Assembly: GCF_006716095.1 (NCBI RefSeq)
Contig: NZ_VFOK01000001.1
Location: 3,255,375-3,319,374 of the forward strand
Length of the DNA stretch: 64,000 nucleotides
Direction: 5' to 3'
Origin: Barrientosiimonas humi
Lineage (GTDB): Bacteria; Actinomycetota; Actinomycetes; Actinomycetales; Dermatophilaceae
Shown here: one piece after another, positions 25,209-33,801 of the stretch
Numbering within the stretch: position 1 is the stretch's first letter
How the letters are laid out: each line of letters opens with the position of its first letter
Notes under the pieces: generated by a model
What the model was told of the DNA's origin: nothing
Seen by the model: the letters and a program-made list of their open reading frames with translations, nothing else
Databases searched by the model: none
Translations under genes and position numbers: made by a program

Positions 25209-26123
25209 ATGAGCGCCGACGGCGCCGGAGCCGCTGGCTCCACCGACGTGCTGGTGCGGCTGCGCTCGAGCCTGCCGCAGCTGCAGCCCGCCGAGCAGCG
25301 GGTCGCCCAGGTCGTCATCGGCGACCCCGCAGCGGCCGCGCGCCGCTCGATCACCGGCCTCGCCGAGGACGCCGAGACCTCGGTCGCCACGGTCGCCCGC
25401 TTCGCGCGCAAGGTGGGCTTCGCGGGCTATCCGCAGCTGCGTATCGCGCTCGCCGGCGCCGCCGCGCGCGAGGACGCGCTCGGCTCGACCGGCCGTCAGC
25501 CGCCCGCCGACCTCGACGAGAGCGCCTCGCTCGAGGACGTCGTGCGCACGATCGTGCACCACGAGACCCGGGCGCTGCAGGAGACCGTCGACCACCTCGA
25601 CCTGGACCACCTGCAGCGCGCCGTCGACGCCCTGGTCGGCGCCGCCCGCATCGACGTGTTCGGCGTGGGCGCCAGCGCGGGCGTCGCCTCCGACCTGCAG
25701 CACAAGCTGCTGCGCATCGGCCGAATCGCCTTCGCGTGGCACGACATCCACGCCGCGTCGACAGCTGCGTCGCTGCTCGACGAGACCGCCGTCGCCATCG
25801 GCATCTCGCACACCGGCGCCACCGTCGACACGGTCGAGCCGCTGGAGCGGGCGCGCGCGGCCGGCGCCACCACCATCGGCCTCACCAACTTCGCCGAGTC
25901 GCCGCTCGCGCGGGCCAGCGACATCCTGTTGACCACCGCCGCCCGCGAGACGACCTTCCGCGCGGGCGCCACCGCCAGCCGCACGGCGCAGCTCGCCGTG
26001 GTCGACATGCTCTTCGTCGCGGTCGCCCGCACCGACCTGCCGGCGTCGACCGCGGCGCTGGCGAAGACGTACGACGCGGTCACCGGCCGACGCGCCACCC
26101 CCGGGAAGGCCGAGCGGCGATGA
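25209..26123 (+). CDS. MurR/RpiR-family regulator
   Basis: A 304-residue regulator: N-terminal RpiR HTH (VLVRLRSSLPQLQPAEQRVAQVV, SVATVARFARKVGFAGYPQLRIAL) and a C-terminal SIS sugar-phosphate-binding domain (IDVFGVGASAGVASDLQHKL, AIGISHTGATVDTVEPL). In E. coli MurR senses MurNAc-6-P. Here murQ follows with a 4-base overlap and the kinases are divergent, so the same role is likely. ATG 25209 is 5 bases after GGGAGG. Confidence 0.88.
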   Translation: MSADGAGAAGSTDVLVRLRSSLPQLQPAEQRVAQVVIGDPAAAARRSITGLAEDAETSVATVARFARKVGFAGYPQLRIALAGAAAREDALGSTGRQPPADLDESASLEDVVRTIVHHETRALQETVDHLDLDHLQRAVDALVGAARIDVFGVGASAGVASDLQHKLLRIGRIAFAWHDIHAASTAASLLDETAVAIGISHTGATVDTVEPLERARAAGATTIGLTNFAESPLARASDILLTTAARETTFRAGATASRTAQLAVVDMLFVAVARTDLPASTAALAKTYDAVTGRRATPGKAERR

Positions 26124-27043
26124 GCGCGGCCGCCGACCGGCGCGATCTCGCCGCGCTCGGCACCGAGGCGCAGGACCCTCGCACGCGCGACCTCGACCGG
26201 CTCGCCGTCGCCGAGGTGCTGGAGCTGATGAACGACGCCGACGCGACGGTCGCCGGGGTCGTGCGGCAGGCGCTGCCTCAGGTCGCCGAGGCGGTCGAGC
26301 TGGTCGCCGGCTCGTTCCGGTCCGCCGGCCGCCTCGTGTATGTCGGCGCGGGCACGAGCGGGCGCCTCGCCCTGCTCGACGCCGCCGAGTGCCCACCCAC
26401 CTTCAGCACCCCGCCGGAGCAGGTGATCGCGCTGCTGGCCGGCGGTGAGCGGGCGTTCACGACCGCGGTCGAGGGGGCCGAGGACGACACCGACCGGGCC
26501 GCGGCCGACGTGCGCGCCGCCGGCGTGGGCCCGCGCGACACGGTGGTGGGGCTCAGCGCCAGCGGCCGCACGCCGTACGTCCTCGCCGCCCTCGACGAGG
26601 CCCGTCGCCTCGGCGCGCGCACCGTGTCGGTGGCGTGCAACCGCGGCGCCGCGGCCAGCGCGCACGCCGACGTCGCGATCGAGCTGCCGACCGGGGCCGA
26701 GGTGCTCACCGGCTCGACCCGGCTCAAGGCCGGCACCGCGCAGAAGATGGTCTGCAACATGCTCACGACCGCCGCGATGGTGCGCACCGGTCGCGTCTTC
26801 CGCAACCTGATGGTCGACATGGCGCCGACCAACGGCAAGCTCGTCGACCGGGCCCGGCGCATCGTCGCCGCGGCCGCCGAGGTCGACGAGCAGACGGCCG
26901 ACGACGCGCTGCGGGCGGCCGGCGGCGAGAGCAAGGTGGCGATCGTCGCGCTGCTCACCGGAGCCGAACCCGCTGACGCCAGAGCGCGACTCGCGGCCGC
27001 GGACGGTCGGGTGCGCGCGGTCGTCGAGCCGCGGGCCGAGTGA
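26120..27043 (+). CDS. murQ: N-acetylmuramic acid 6-phosphate etherase
   Basis: A 307-residue lyase that splits the lactyl ether of MurNAc-6-P to give GlcNAc-6-P and lactate. The start region has the family's TEAQDPRTRDLDRLAVAEVLELMN. The SIS fold shows YVGAGTSGRLALLDAAECPPTF, GLSASGRTPYV, LTGSTRLKAGTAQKMVCNML and NLMVDMAPTNGKL, with catalytic Glu residues in DAAECPPT and VEGAEDD. ATGA overlap with murR. It completes the route AnmK to MurQ. Confidence 0.96.
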   Translation: MSAAADRRDLAALGTEAQDPRTRDLDRLAVAEVLELMNDADATVAGVVRQALPQVAEAVELVAGSFRSAGRLVYVGAGTSGRLALLDAAECPPTFSTPPEQVIALLAGGERAFTTAVEGAEDDTDRAAADVRAAGVGPRDTVVGLSASGRTPYVLAALDEARRLGARTVSVACNRGAAASAHADVAIELPTGAEVLTGSTRLKAGTAQKMVCNMLTTAAMVRTGRVFRNLMVDMAPTNGKLVDRARRIVAAAAEVDEQTADDALRAAGGESKVAIVALLTGAEPADARARLAAADGRVRAVVEPRAE

Positions 27044-27068
27044 CCGCCGACGTGGGAGCATGACGGCG

Positions 27069-27650
27069 ATGGGTCAACGGATGTTCGTGGCGATCAAGCC
27101 GTCCGAGGAAGCGGTCGCCGATCTCGCAGCCTTCCTCGAGCCGCGCTCGCAGCACCCCTGGATCGACCCGCGGCAGTGGCACCTGACCCTCGCGTTCCTG
27201 CCCAGCGTGCCCGAGCACCGCGAGGAGGAGCTGGCCGAGGCGCTCGCCGAGCGGCTGCTCCGCCTGGCGCCGCTGCGGCTGCGGCTCGCCGGCGCGGGGG
27301 CCTTCCCCGACCCGTTCCACGCGACGGTGCTGTGGATGGACGTGCGCGGCGACCTCGACGGGCTGGCCGCGACCGCGCAGGCGGTGCGCCGCACCAGCAA
27401 CCACGTCGGGGCCACGCCCGACGGGCAGGCGTTCCGTCCGCACCTGACCGTCAGCCGACTCCGCCGACCGCAGCAGGAGACGCGTTGGGTCGAGGTGCTG
27501 CAGACGTACGCCGGGCCGGAGTGGGTGGCCGACGAGGTCGAGCTGATCGCGTCGCATCTGCAGCCCGGCGGGCGCGGGCGGCCCCGTCATGAGACGGTAT
27601 CCGTCGCGGAACTGGCCGATCGAGAGGACACCGATGGTTCGACCTGGTGA
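27069..27650 (+). CDS. thpR: RNA 2',3'-cyclic phosphodiesterase (LigT/ThpR family)
   Basis: A 193-residue 2H phosphoesterase. The two HxTx motifs HLTLAF and HLTVSR are the catalytic pair, and RMFVAIKPSEEA is the usual N-terminal strand. The family opens 2',3'-cyclic phosphates on RNA ends. ATG 27069 is chosen because GGGAG at 27054-27058 is 10 bases upstream; an ATG at 27060 would be too close. The end overlaps the next gene by 17 bases. Confidence 0.87.
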   Translation: MGQRMFVAIKPSEEAVADLAAFLEPRSQHPWIDPRQWHLTLAFLPSVPEHREEELAEALAERLLRLAPLRLRLAGAGAFPDPFHATVLWMDVRGDLDGLAATAQAVRRTSNHVGATPDGQAFRPHLTVSRLRRPQQETRWVEVLQTYAGPEWVADEVELIASHLQPGGRGRPRHETVSVAELADREDTDGSTW

Positions 27651-27966
27651 GGCCGTGATGTTCCTGCTGGAGCTCGCGGCGTACGTCGGGGTCGCCCTGT
27701 GGGCGTACTCCCTCGCTGACAGCACCCTCGTCGGCGTGCTGCTCGCGCTCGGCGCGATCGCCGTCATGGGCACGATCTGGGCACTGTTCTCCTCGCCGCA
27801 CGCGCGCTACCCCGTCTACGGCTGGCCGCGCGTCGCGCTGGAGGTCGCCTGGTTCGGCATCGCCGTCGCCGCGTTCATTGCCGCCGGAATCCTTTGGGCC
27901 GGAGTGCTGCTCGCGGTCGTGTTCCTCGCGCTGCTCGTCTACCGCCTGCGTGCGGTGGGCAGCTGA
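27634..27966 (+). CDS. YrdB-like DUF2568 membrane protein
   Basis: A small membrane protein of 110 residues with four helices (FLLELAAYVGVALWAYSL, GVLLALGAIAVMGTIWALF, VALEVAWFGIAVAAFIAAG, WAGVLLAVVFLALLVYRL) and the DUF2568 pattern SSPHARYPV. Function unknown. ATG 27634 is supported by GAGAGG 6 bases upstream inside the previous gene's 3' end. Confidence 0.82.
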   Translation: MVRPGEAVMFLLELAAYVGVALWAYSLADSTLVGVLLALGAIAVMGTIWALFSSPHARYPVYGWPRVALEVAWFGIAVAAFIAAGILWAGVLLAVVFLALLVYRLRAVGS

Positions 27967-27967
27967 C

Positions 27968-28393
27968 ATGGCCGACGCGCGGGGCGAGCGACTGCTGCAG
28001 GCGGTGGCCCGGCTGCACCGGTGGGCCACCCGCCACGCCGAGCTGGAGGTCTCCCCGGCGCAGGCGCGGCTGCTCGCGCTGATGGGCGAGGTCGGGCCGG
28101 CCCGCGTCGGCGACCTCGCCGAGGCCGACCACTGCAGCCAGCCCACGATGACCGCCCAGGTGCAGCGGCTCGAGGCGCGCGGCTGGGCCGAGCGCGAGCC
28201 CGACCCGACCGACGGCCGCGCCTCGCTCGTGCGTCTCACCCCCGCCGGGTCGACGGTGCTGCGGCGGGCCCGCAAGGCCCGCGCCGCCGTCGTGAGCCCG
28301 CTGCTCGCCGACCTCACGCCGCACGAGCAGCAGGTCATCGACGAGGCGGTCACGATCCTCACCCGGCTCGTCGAGCGCGACGCCAAGGCCTGA
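27968..28393 (+). CDS. MarR-family transcriptional regulator
   Basis: A 141-residue winged-helix regulator: SPAQARLLALMGEVGPARVGDLAEADHCSQPTMTAQVQRLEARGW is the HTH, followed by the wing PDPTDGRASLVRLTPAG. Its start lies two bases after the stop of the DUF2568 gene, so the two are probably one transcript with thpR. The ligand is unknown. Confidence 0.88.
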   Translation: MADARGERLLQAVARLHRWATRHAELEVSPAQARLLALMGEVGPARVGDLAEADHCSQPTMTAQVQRLEARGWAEREPDPTDGRASLVRLTPAGSTVLRRARKARAAVVSPLLADLTPHEQQVIDEAVTILTRLVERDAKA

Positions 28394-28448
28394 GCGAGTC
28401 CTCGCATGAGCCCCACCGAGCACCCCTGCGCCGCATAGGGTCTGGGCC

Positions 28449-29558
28449 ATGGGGAATCCGCACCCCGCGTCACGCGCCGAGGACGCCTTCAACGCCCACC
28501 TCGCGGGGAGACTCGCGAAGCGGGGCTGGGGGCGGCACGTGCTGCCGTTCACGGGGTACGCCGGCGCAGACTTCGCGCGCGTCTTCGCCCGGGTGGTCAT
28601 GCGGCGGCGCGGCGGGCCGGGTCTGCCCGACGAGGACGAGCCGGTGCAGCGCGGCTGGCGGATGTTCCTCTCGGCGCCGCTCCCGGCCGTGACGGTGACG
28701 GTGCGGCTGGGGCGCGCGAAGGTCGAGGTGGTCTCCGACCGCGGCGGCTACATCGACGTCGAGCTGCGCGGCCACGGGCTCGAACCCGGTTGGCACGAGG
28801 CGACGTTCGAGCTCGACGGGCACGTCGACACCGGCCCGGTGCAGGTCATCGACCCACAGGCACGGCTCGGCATCATCAGCGACATCGACGACACCTGCCT
28901 GGTGACCTCGCTCCCGCGACCCATGCTCGCGGCGTACAACTCGTTCGTGCTGCAGGAGACCGCGCGCCGCGTCGTGCCGGGGATGGCCGCGATGTTCCGC
29001 TCGCTGATCGCCCACCACCCCGGCACCCCGGTGATCTATCTGTCGACCGGGGCGTGGAACGCCCAGCCGACGCTCGCCCGCTTCCTGCGGCGGCACGGCT
29101 ATCCCGAGGGGGCGCTACTGCTCACCGACTGGGGGCCGACCGAGGAGTCGTGGTTCCGCAGCGGGCAGGCGCACAAGCGGGCGGCGCTGCGGCGGCTCAC
29201 CGAGGAGTTCCCGCACATCCGGTGGCTGCTGGTCGGCGACGACGGGCAGCACGACCCGACGCTCTACGACGAGATCGCGCGGGCCCGGCCCGACCGCGTC
29301 GAGACCATCGCGATCCGGCACCTGACCACCGCCCAGCAGATGCTCTCCAGCGGCACCCCCCTGCCGGCCGACGAGCCGAGCGGGCCGTCCAGCGTGCCGG
29401 TGGTCGAGGGCCCCGACGGCTACGTGCTGCACCGGCTCGTGACCCACGCGATGCGCGCCCGCCAGCAGGTCGAGGAGCAGGCGGCCGAGCAGAGCGGGCC
29501 TGCCGATCAGCGGACCGACCAGGCCGAGCGAGAGCTGGAGGGGGCCGACCGTGCCTGA
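28449..29558 (+). CDS. App1-family phosphatase (DUF2183)
   Basis: A 369-residue protein with the phosphatidate-phosphatase App1 domain in the second half. The haloacid-dehalogenase-like catalytic motif ISDIDDTCL (DxDxT), YLSTGAWN and LLVGDDGQHDP are all conserved. The N-terminal half (about 60-130) is a beta-rich domain that relatives share. In yeast App1 acts on phosphatidic acid; the bacterial role is unproven. The end overlaps the Fpg/Nei gene by 8 bases. Confidence 0.85.
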   Translation: MGNPHPASRAEDAFNAHLAGRLAKRGWGRHVLPFTGYAGADFARVFARVVMRRRGGPGLPDEDEPVQRGWRMFLSAPLPAVTVTVRLGRAKVEVVSDRGGYIDVELRGHGLEPGWHEATFELDGHVDTGPVQVIDPQARLGIISDIDDTCLVTSLPRPMLAAYNSFVLQETARRVVPGMAAMFRSLIAHHPGTPVIYLSTGAWNAQPTLARFLRRHGYPEGALLLTDWGPTEESWFRSGQAHKRAALRRLTEEFPHIRWLLVGDDGQHDPTLYDEIARARPDRVETIAIRHLTTAQQMLSSGTPLPADEPSGPSSVPVVEGPDGYVLHRLVTHAMRARQQVEEQAAEQSGPADQRTDQAERELEGADRA

Positions 29559-30411
29559 GCTTCCCGAGGTGCAGGCGCTCGCGGACTTCCTGCGCGGGCG
29601 CATCGTCGACCAGGCCATCACCGCGGTCGAGCTGGGCTCGATCAGTGTGCTGAAGACGTACGACCCTGCGCCGCAAGCACTTTCGGGCCTGCTGGTCAGC
29701 GACGTGCAGCGGCACGGCAAGTTCGTCGACATCGACGCCGACGGGCTGCACCTGGTCTTCCACCTGGCTCGCGCCGGGTGGCTGCGTTGGTCGGAGGAGG
29801 CGCCGAAAGCCCTTCTGAAGCCTGGGCGTTCGCCGATCGCGATGCGGGTGCGCTTCTCCGACGGCAGCGGTTTCGACCTGACCGAGGCGGGCACGAAGAA
29901 GGGGCTGGCGGCGTACGTCGTCCACGACCCGGCCGACGTGCCCGGCATCGCCTCGCTCGGCCCCGACCCGCTCGCCGACGACTTCGACCTCGCCGGGTTC
30001 CGCGCGCTGCTGGAGGGCAAGCGCACCCAGATCAAGGGGCTGCTGCGCGACCAGTCGGTGCTCGCGGGCGTGGGCAACGCCTACTCCGACGAGGTGCTGC
30101 ACGCCGCGAAGCTGTCGCCGTTCGCGCTCGCGTCCTCGCTCGACGACGAGGAGATCGAGCGGTTGTTCGCCGCGTTGCAGGAGACGCTGCGGGGCGCCGT
30201 GGCCGCAGCTGCGGGCAAGCCCGCGGCCGAGCTGAAGGACGCCAAGCGCGCCGGCATGCGGGTGCACGGCCGCACCGGCGAGCAGTGCCCGGTGTGCGGC
30301 GACGTGGTGCGCGAGGTGAGCTTCGCCGACTCCTCGTTGCAGTACTGCGCGACCTGCCAGACCGGCGGCAAGCCGCTCGCCGACCGGCGAATGTCACGCC
30401 TGCTGAAGTGA
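29551..30411 (+). CDS. Fpg/Nei-family DNA glycosylase
   Basis: A 286-residue base-excision-repair enzyme. It begins MPELPEV with the catalytic Pro2 and Glu3, has the conserved Lys in QRHGKFVDID and the H2TH region (GLLRDQSVLAGVGNAYSDEVL), and ends with a zinc finger CPVCGD...CATCQTGG. It removes oxidised bases (8-oxoG or pyrimidines) and nicks the backbone; Fpg versus Nei preference cannot be decided. GTG start overlapping the App1 gene. Confidence 0.92.
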   Translation: MPELPEVQALADFLRGRIVDQAITAVELGSISVLKTYDPAPQALSGLLVSDVQRHGKFVDIDADGLHLVFHLARAGWLRWSEEAPKALLKPGRSPIAMRVRFSDGSGFDLTEAGTKKGLAAYVVHDPADVPGIASLGPDPLADDFDLAGFRALLEGKRTQIKGLLRDQSVLAGVGNAYSDEVLHAAKLSPFALASSLDDEEIERLFAALQETLRGAVAAAAGKPAAELKDAKRAGMRVHGRTGEQCPVCGDVVREVSFADSSLQYCATCQTGGKPLADRRMSRLLK

Positions 30412-30431
30412 CCCGCCGGTAGGTTCGGAGG

Positions 30432-31271
30432 GTGAGTGAGTTCGAGGACGCCCTGACCCTGCGCGACGGCGAGTTCCCCGGGAGCTACGCGGTCGACATC
30501 TCCGCCGGCTGGACGATCGGTGGTGGGATCAACGGCGGGCTGCTGCTGGCGACGATGGCCAAGGCGATGTCCGACGCGCTCGGCGGCCGCGGGCACACCG
30601 AGCCGCTGGCCGTGTCCGCCTACTACCTGTCGCCCACCCGGCCTGGTCTCGCGATGGTCGAGACCGACATCGCGCGGCAGGGCGGCTCCAGCTCGACCGG
30701 CAGCGCCGCGCTGGTGCAGTACGCCGACGACGGCCGCCGCGAGGAGCGCATCCGGGCGATGGGCAGCTTCACCGACCTGTCGCGGCTGCCGACCGAGGCC
30801 ACGACCCGGCTGACGCCGCCCGACCTGCCCCCGGTCGAGCAGTGCGTGAGCAAGGACGACGCGCCCGCCGGGTCGCCGGTGCCCGACGCCCCGCTGCTGG
30901 AGCGCACCGACGTCCGCTTCGACCCGGCCAGCGCCGGGTGGGCGATGGGCCAGCCGTCCGGCCGCGGCCTGATCCAGGCGTACTTCCGGCTCGCCGACGG
31001 CCAGGAGCCCGACCCGTTCGTGCTGCTGTTCGCCTGCGACGCGCTGCCGCCGGTGTCGATGGACCTGGGGCGCTACGGCTGGGCGCCCACGATCGAGTTC
31101 ACGGTCAACGTGGTCGCCCGCCCGGCGCCCGGGTGGCTGCGGATCAAGCACTACACCGAGCACACCGCCGCCGGGCACTTCGTCGAGGACTGCCAGGTCT
31201 GGGACAGCGAGGACACCCTAGTCGCCCAGTCCCGCCAGCTCGCCCGGATGCCCCGCGAGCCGAAGGCCTAG
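30432..31271 (+). CDS. Acyl-CoA thioesterase, double hot-dog (TesB-like)
   Basis: A 279-residue thioesterase-family protein. GWTIGGGINGGLLLATMAKAM, LSPTRPG and the C-terminal hot-dog with LLFACDALPPVSMDLG and WLRIKHYTEH match the actinobacterial TesB-like family. It hydrolyses acyl-CoAs of unknown type. GTG start. Followed by the tandem repeat block. Confidence 0.82.
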   Translation: MSEFEDALTLRDGEFPGSYAVDISAGWTIGGGINGGLLLATMAKAMSDALGGRGHTEPLAVSAYYLSPTRPGLAMVETDIARQGGSSSTGSAALVQYADDGRREERIRAMGSFTDLSRLPTEATTRLTPPDLPPVEQCVSKDDAPAGSPVPDAPLLERTDVRFDPASAGWAMGQPSGRGLIQAYFRLADGQEPDPFVLLFACDALPPVSMDLGRYGWAPTIEFTVNVVARPAPGWLRIKHYTEHTAAGHFVEDCQVWDSEDTLVAQSRQLARMPREPKA

Positions 31272-31306
31272 ATCACTTCGTCGGGAGGCTGCACTACCGG
31301 TCGCAG

Positions 31307-31451
31307 TCGTACGTTCACGCACGATCTGAGTGGCCGGCCCCCGGGATGACGGGGGCGAGCGCCGCATTTCGTACGTTCACGCACGATCTGAGCGGCCGGC
31401 CCCGGGATGACGGGGGCGAGCGCCGCATTTCGTACGACAACGCACGATCTG
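31307..31451. repeat. Tandem repeat: two full units (62 and 61 bases) plus a partial third
   Basis: Units start at 31307, 31369 and 31430. Each begins TCGTACG, then GCACGATCTG a few bases on. The first two are nearly identical over their whole length and contain a CCCCC...GGGGG hairpin. The third stops after about 22 bases. The leading segment of each unit also forms both arms of the palindrome at 56613-56694, so this is a dispersed repeat family. It fills most of the 194-base gap between the thioesterase and the rhodanese gene. Confidence 0.88.
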
Positions 31452-31465
31452 CGGGAGCGGTCCGG

Positions 31466-31786
31466 TCAGATGACCTCGCCCGGGCCGTTCGCCGACTCCA
31501 CCGGCTTGCCGGCCTGCGCCCAGGCCTTCATCCCGCCGTCGACGTTGACCACGTCGTAGCCCTGCTGGCTCAGCCACGCGACGGCGCGACCCGAGCGGCC
31601 GCCGGAGCGGCACACCACCGGCAGCGTCGCGTCGGTGGCGGGCACGTCGTCGAGGCGGGTGGGGAGGTCGCCGAGCGGCACGTGGATCGCGTTCGGTGCG
31701 TGGCCTGCGTCCCACTCGTCCTGCTCGCGCACGTCGAGCACGACGGCGTCGTCGGCGATGTCCTGGGGAACGATCTCATCGGTCAT
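31466..31786 (-). CDS. Rhodanese-like domain protein
   Basis: A single-domain sulfurtransferase of 106 residues. VVLDVREQDEWDAGHAPNAI is the typical rhodanese start and VVCRSGGRSGRAV contains the catalytic Cys loop. The family moves sulfane sulfur between carriers. ATG at 31786; a longer frame exists upstream but runs into the divergent pdxY leader. Confidence 0.9.
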   Translation of the reverse strand: MTDEIVPQDIADDAVVLDVREQDEWDAGHAPNAIHVPLGDLPTRLDDVPATDATLPVVCRSGGRSGRAVAWLSQQGYDVVNVDGGMKAWAQAGKPVESANGPGEVI

Positions 31787-31829
31787 GGCGCCATCCTCGC
31801 GCAGCTGCTCCCGGCGTACGATCCCGCGG

Positions 31830-32678
31830 GTGAACATCCTGTCGATCCAGTCCTCGGTCGCCTACGGCCACGCCGGCAACAGCTCGGCCGTCTTCCCGCT
31901 GCAGCGGCTGGGCCACGAGGTGTGGCCGGTCTTCACCGTGCACTTCTCCAACCACACGGGGTACGGCGCGTGGCGCGGCCCGGTGTTCGCGCCCGACACG
32001 GTCGCCGACGTGATCACCGGCATCGAGGAGCGGGGGGTGCTCGGCGAGGCCGACGCGGTGCTGTCGGGATACATGGGCGCCGACGCGATCGCCGACGTCA
32101 TCCTCGACGCGGTCGCGCGGGTCAAGGCGGCCAACCCCGACGCGATCTACTGCGCCGACCCGGTGATGGGTGACGTGGGCCGCGGCTTCTTCGTGCAGCC
32201 CGGCATCCCCGAGATGATGCGCGACAAGATCGTGCCCGCGGCCGACATCCTCACGCCGAACCAGTTCGAGCTGGACTACCTCACCGGCTCCGAGGTGCGC
32301 ACGGTCGAGGAGCTGCTCGCGGCCGCGGACGCGTTGCGCGCCAAGGGGCCGCGCACGGTGCTCGTGACCTCGGTGCAGACCGACCAGACGCCGGCCGACT
32401 CGGTGCAGATGGCGGTCGTCACCGGCGACGGGGCCTGGATCGTCACCACGCCGCTGCTGCCGATCTATCTCACCGGAGGGGGCGACGCGACCGCCGCGAT
32501 CTTCCTCGCGCACGCCCTCACCGAGACGCCGGAGGTGGCGCTCGGACGTACGGCCGACGCGATGTTCGCGATCGCGCAGGCGACGCACGACTCCGGCGCC
32601 CGCGAGCTGCAGATCGTCGCGGCCCAGGACCAGATCGTCGCGCCGGAGCGCACGTTCGAGGTCACCCGCCTGCGCTGA
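31830..32678 (+). CDS. pdxY: Pyridoxal kinase PdxY
   Basis: A 282-residue ribokinase-fold enzyme that phosphorylates pyridoxal to make [29 protein letters not shown] is diagnostic, with [19 protein letters not shown] and the anion-hole motif [10 protein letters not shown] (the catalytic Asp). GTG start at 31830, 43 bases from the divergent rhodanese start. Confidence 0.94.
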   Translation: MNILSIQSSVAYGHAGNSSAVFPLQRLGHEVWPVFTVHFSNHTGYGAWRGPVFAPDTVADVITGIEERGVLGEADAVLSGYMGADAIADVILDAVARVKAANPDAIYCADPVMGDVGRGFFVQPGIPEMMRDKIVPAADILTPNQFELDYLTGSEVRTVEELLAAADALRAKGPRTVLVTSVQTDQTPADSVQMAVVTGDGAWIVTTPLLPIYLTGGGDATAAIFLAHALTETPEVALGRTADAMFAIAQATHDSGARELQIVAAQDQIVAPERTFEVTRLR

Positions 32679-32720
32679 CCGCCGCGCCGGTCCCCCGCCG
32701 GCGCCCCCGGTCCCCCGAGC

Positions 32721-32801
32721 GAGGAGGGGCGGCCCAGAAGATCCAGGTGGGGCCCCCTTGATAGCCGGGCCGCCCATGCACTAGCTGGGCCGCCCCTCCT
32801 C
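32721..32801. terminator. Long inverted repeat between convergent pdxY and the PGRP gene
   Basis: Perfect 17-base arms (32721-32737, starting GAGGAGGGGC; 32785-32801, ending GCCCCTCCTC) around a 47-base loop, which itself contains GGGGCCCCC and a second GGGCCGCCC. It probably ends transcription from both sides and could also be a repeat element. Confidence 0.65.
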
Positions 32802-32808
32802 GGCAGGG

Positions 32809-33717
32809 TCAGGACAGGAGCCGCTTCCAGGTCTCCGGGCCGGGGTAGCCGTCGGCGTCGGAGCCGGACCAGCCCTGGGCGAGCTGGAAGTCGCGCACGT
32901 TGGCGCGGGTGTAGCGGCTGAACGTGCGGCCGGCCTGGTAGCCGTCGCCGTCGTGGTTCTTGGTGAACCCCTTGCGGATCAGGCCGCGGTCGAGCGTCTC
33001 CACCGCCGGGTGGCTCTTGCCGAGCTGGAACGCGTCGCGGCCCGGGAACGGCGGCACCTGCGGGTCCTGCCCGCCGCCGAGCTCGCCGGCCATCTCGCGC
33101 ACGAGCTCCTGGCCGCGGCCGTCGACCCACCGGTTCAGCGGACCGCCGGGGCAGGAGGTCGCCGTGTGGTCCTGGTGGCCGGTGATCTTCAGCGCGCGCT
33201 CCTTGCCGAGCGCCCGGTGCGAGTTGCGGTAGAGCCACTCCAGGGCGCGCAGCGCCGCCGCGGTCGGCCGGGTCGACCCGCTGATGTGGATCTGCACCCC
33301 GATCGAGAAGTCGTTGGCGCCCTTGGTGGCGCCCGACTTGAACTGGTAGCCGCGCGCCTGGAAGATCTCGCCCTTCTGCGTGATGACGAAGTTGTAGAGG
33401 ATGCCGGCGTTGCCCGGGTCGGCCTTGTGGATGCGGTCGACGGTCTGCGGCGCCTGCGGTCCGCTCACGTTGGCCCCGGTTTGGCCGTGGTAGTGCACGA
33501 CGAAGTGGGTGATCGCGGTCTTGTCGATCGCGGGCGGCCCACCGGCCTGCCACCCGGTGAAGCCCCACTCCTTGCGCGGGATGATCCGCTGCGCGGCGAC
33601 GGCGCTGGTCCACCCGCCCGGTCCGACCGCGGCGAGGGCGGCGGCCCCGACCGAGCCCGCGCCGACGTACTGCAGCAGGGTGCGCCGGCTCGGGCCGGCC
33701 TGGTTGGTGCTGGTCAT
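32809..33717 (-). CDS. Secreted PGRP-type amidase with peptidoglycan-binding tail
   Basis: A 302-residue exported protein with a Tat signal (SRRTLLQYVGAGSVGAAAL). The N-acetylmuramoyl-L-alanine amidase/PGRP domain follows (about 45-210), with likely zinc ligands in THFVVHYHG and ITGHQDHTATSCPGG. A C-terminal repeat-type peptidoglycan-binding region (about 230-300) carries VETLDRGLIRKGF and ANVRDFQLAQGW. It cuts the sugar-peptide bond of peptidoglycan. ATG 33717 follows AAAGGAC; an upstream ATG at 33768 is not supported. Same strand as the M23 gene, 84 bases downstream of it. Confidence 0.88.
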   Translation of the reverse strand: MTSTNQAGPSRRTLLQYVGAGSVGAAALAAVGPGGWTSAVAAQRIIPRKEWGFTGWQAGGPPAIDKTAITHFVVHYHGQTGANVSGPQAPQTVDRIHKADPGNAGILYNFVITQKGEIFQARGYQFKSGATKGANDFSIGVQIHISGSTRPTAAALRALEWLYRNSHRALGKERALKITGHQDHTATSCPGGPLNRWVDGRGQELVREMAGELGGGQDPQVPPFPGRDAFQLGKSHPAVETLDRGLIRKGFTKNHDGDGYQAGRTFSRYTRANVRDFQLAQGWSGSDADGYPGPETWKRLLS

Positions 33718-33801
33718 GAGAAGTCCTTTCTCGCGGGAGGGGTGCGGGCGGACGTACGCCGCCCGCACCCCCTCGCTGTCAGTCGCGTGGTCCGGGGCCG
33801 G

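Noticed and set aside
31272-31465. CRISPR array
   Set aside because: Only two full units and one partial; the whole unit is repeated with no variable spacers, and no cas genes are nearby.
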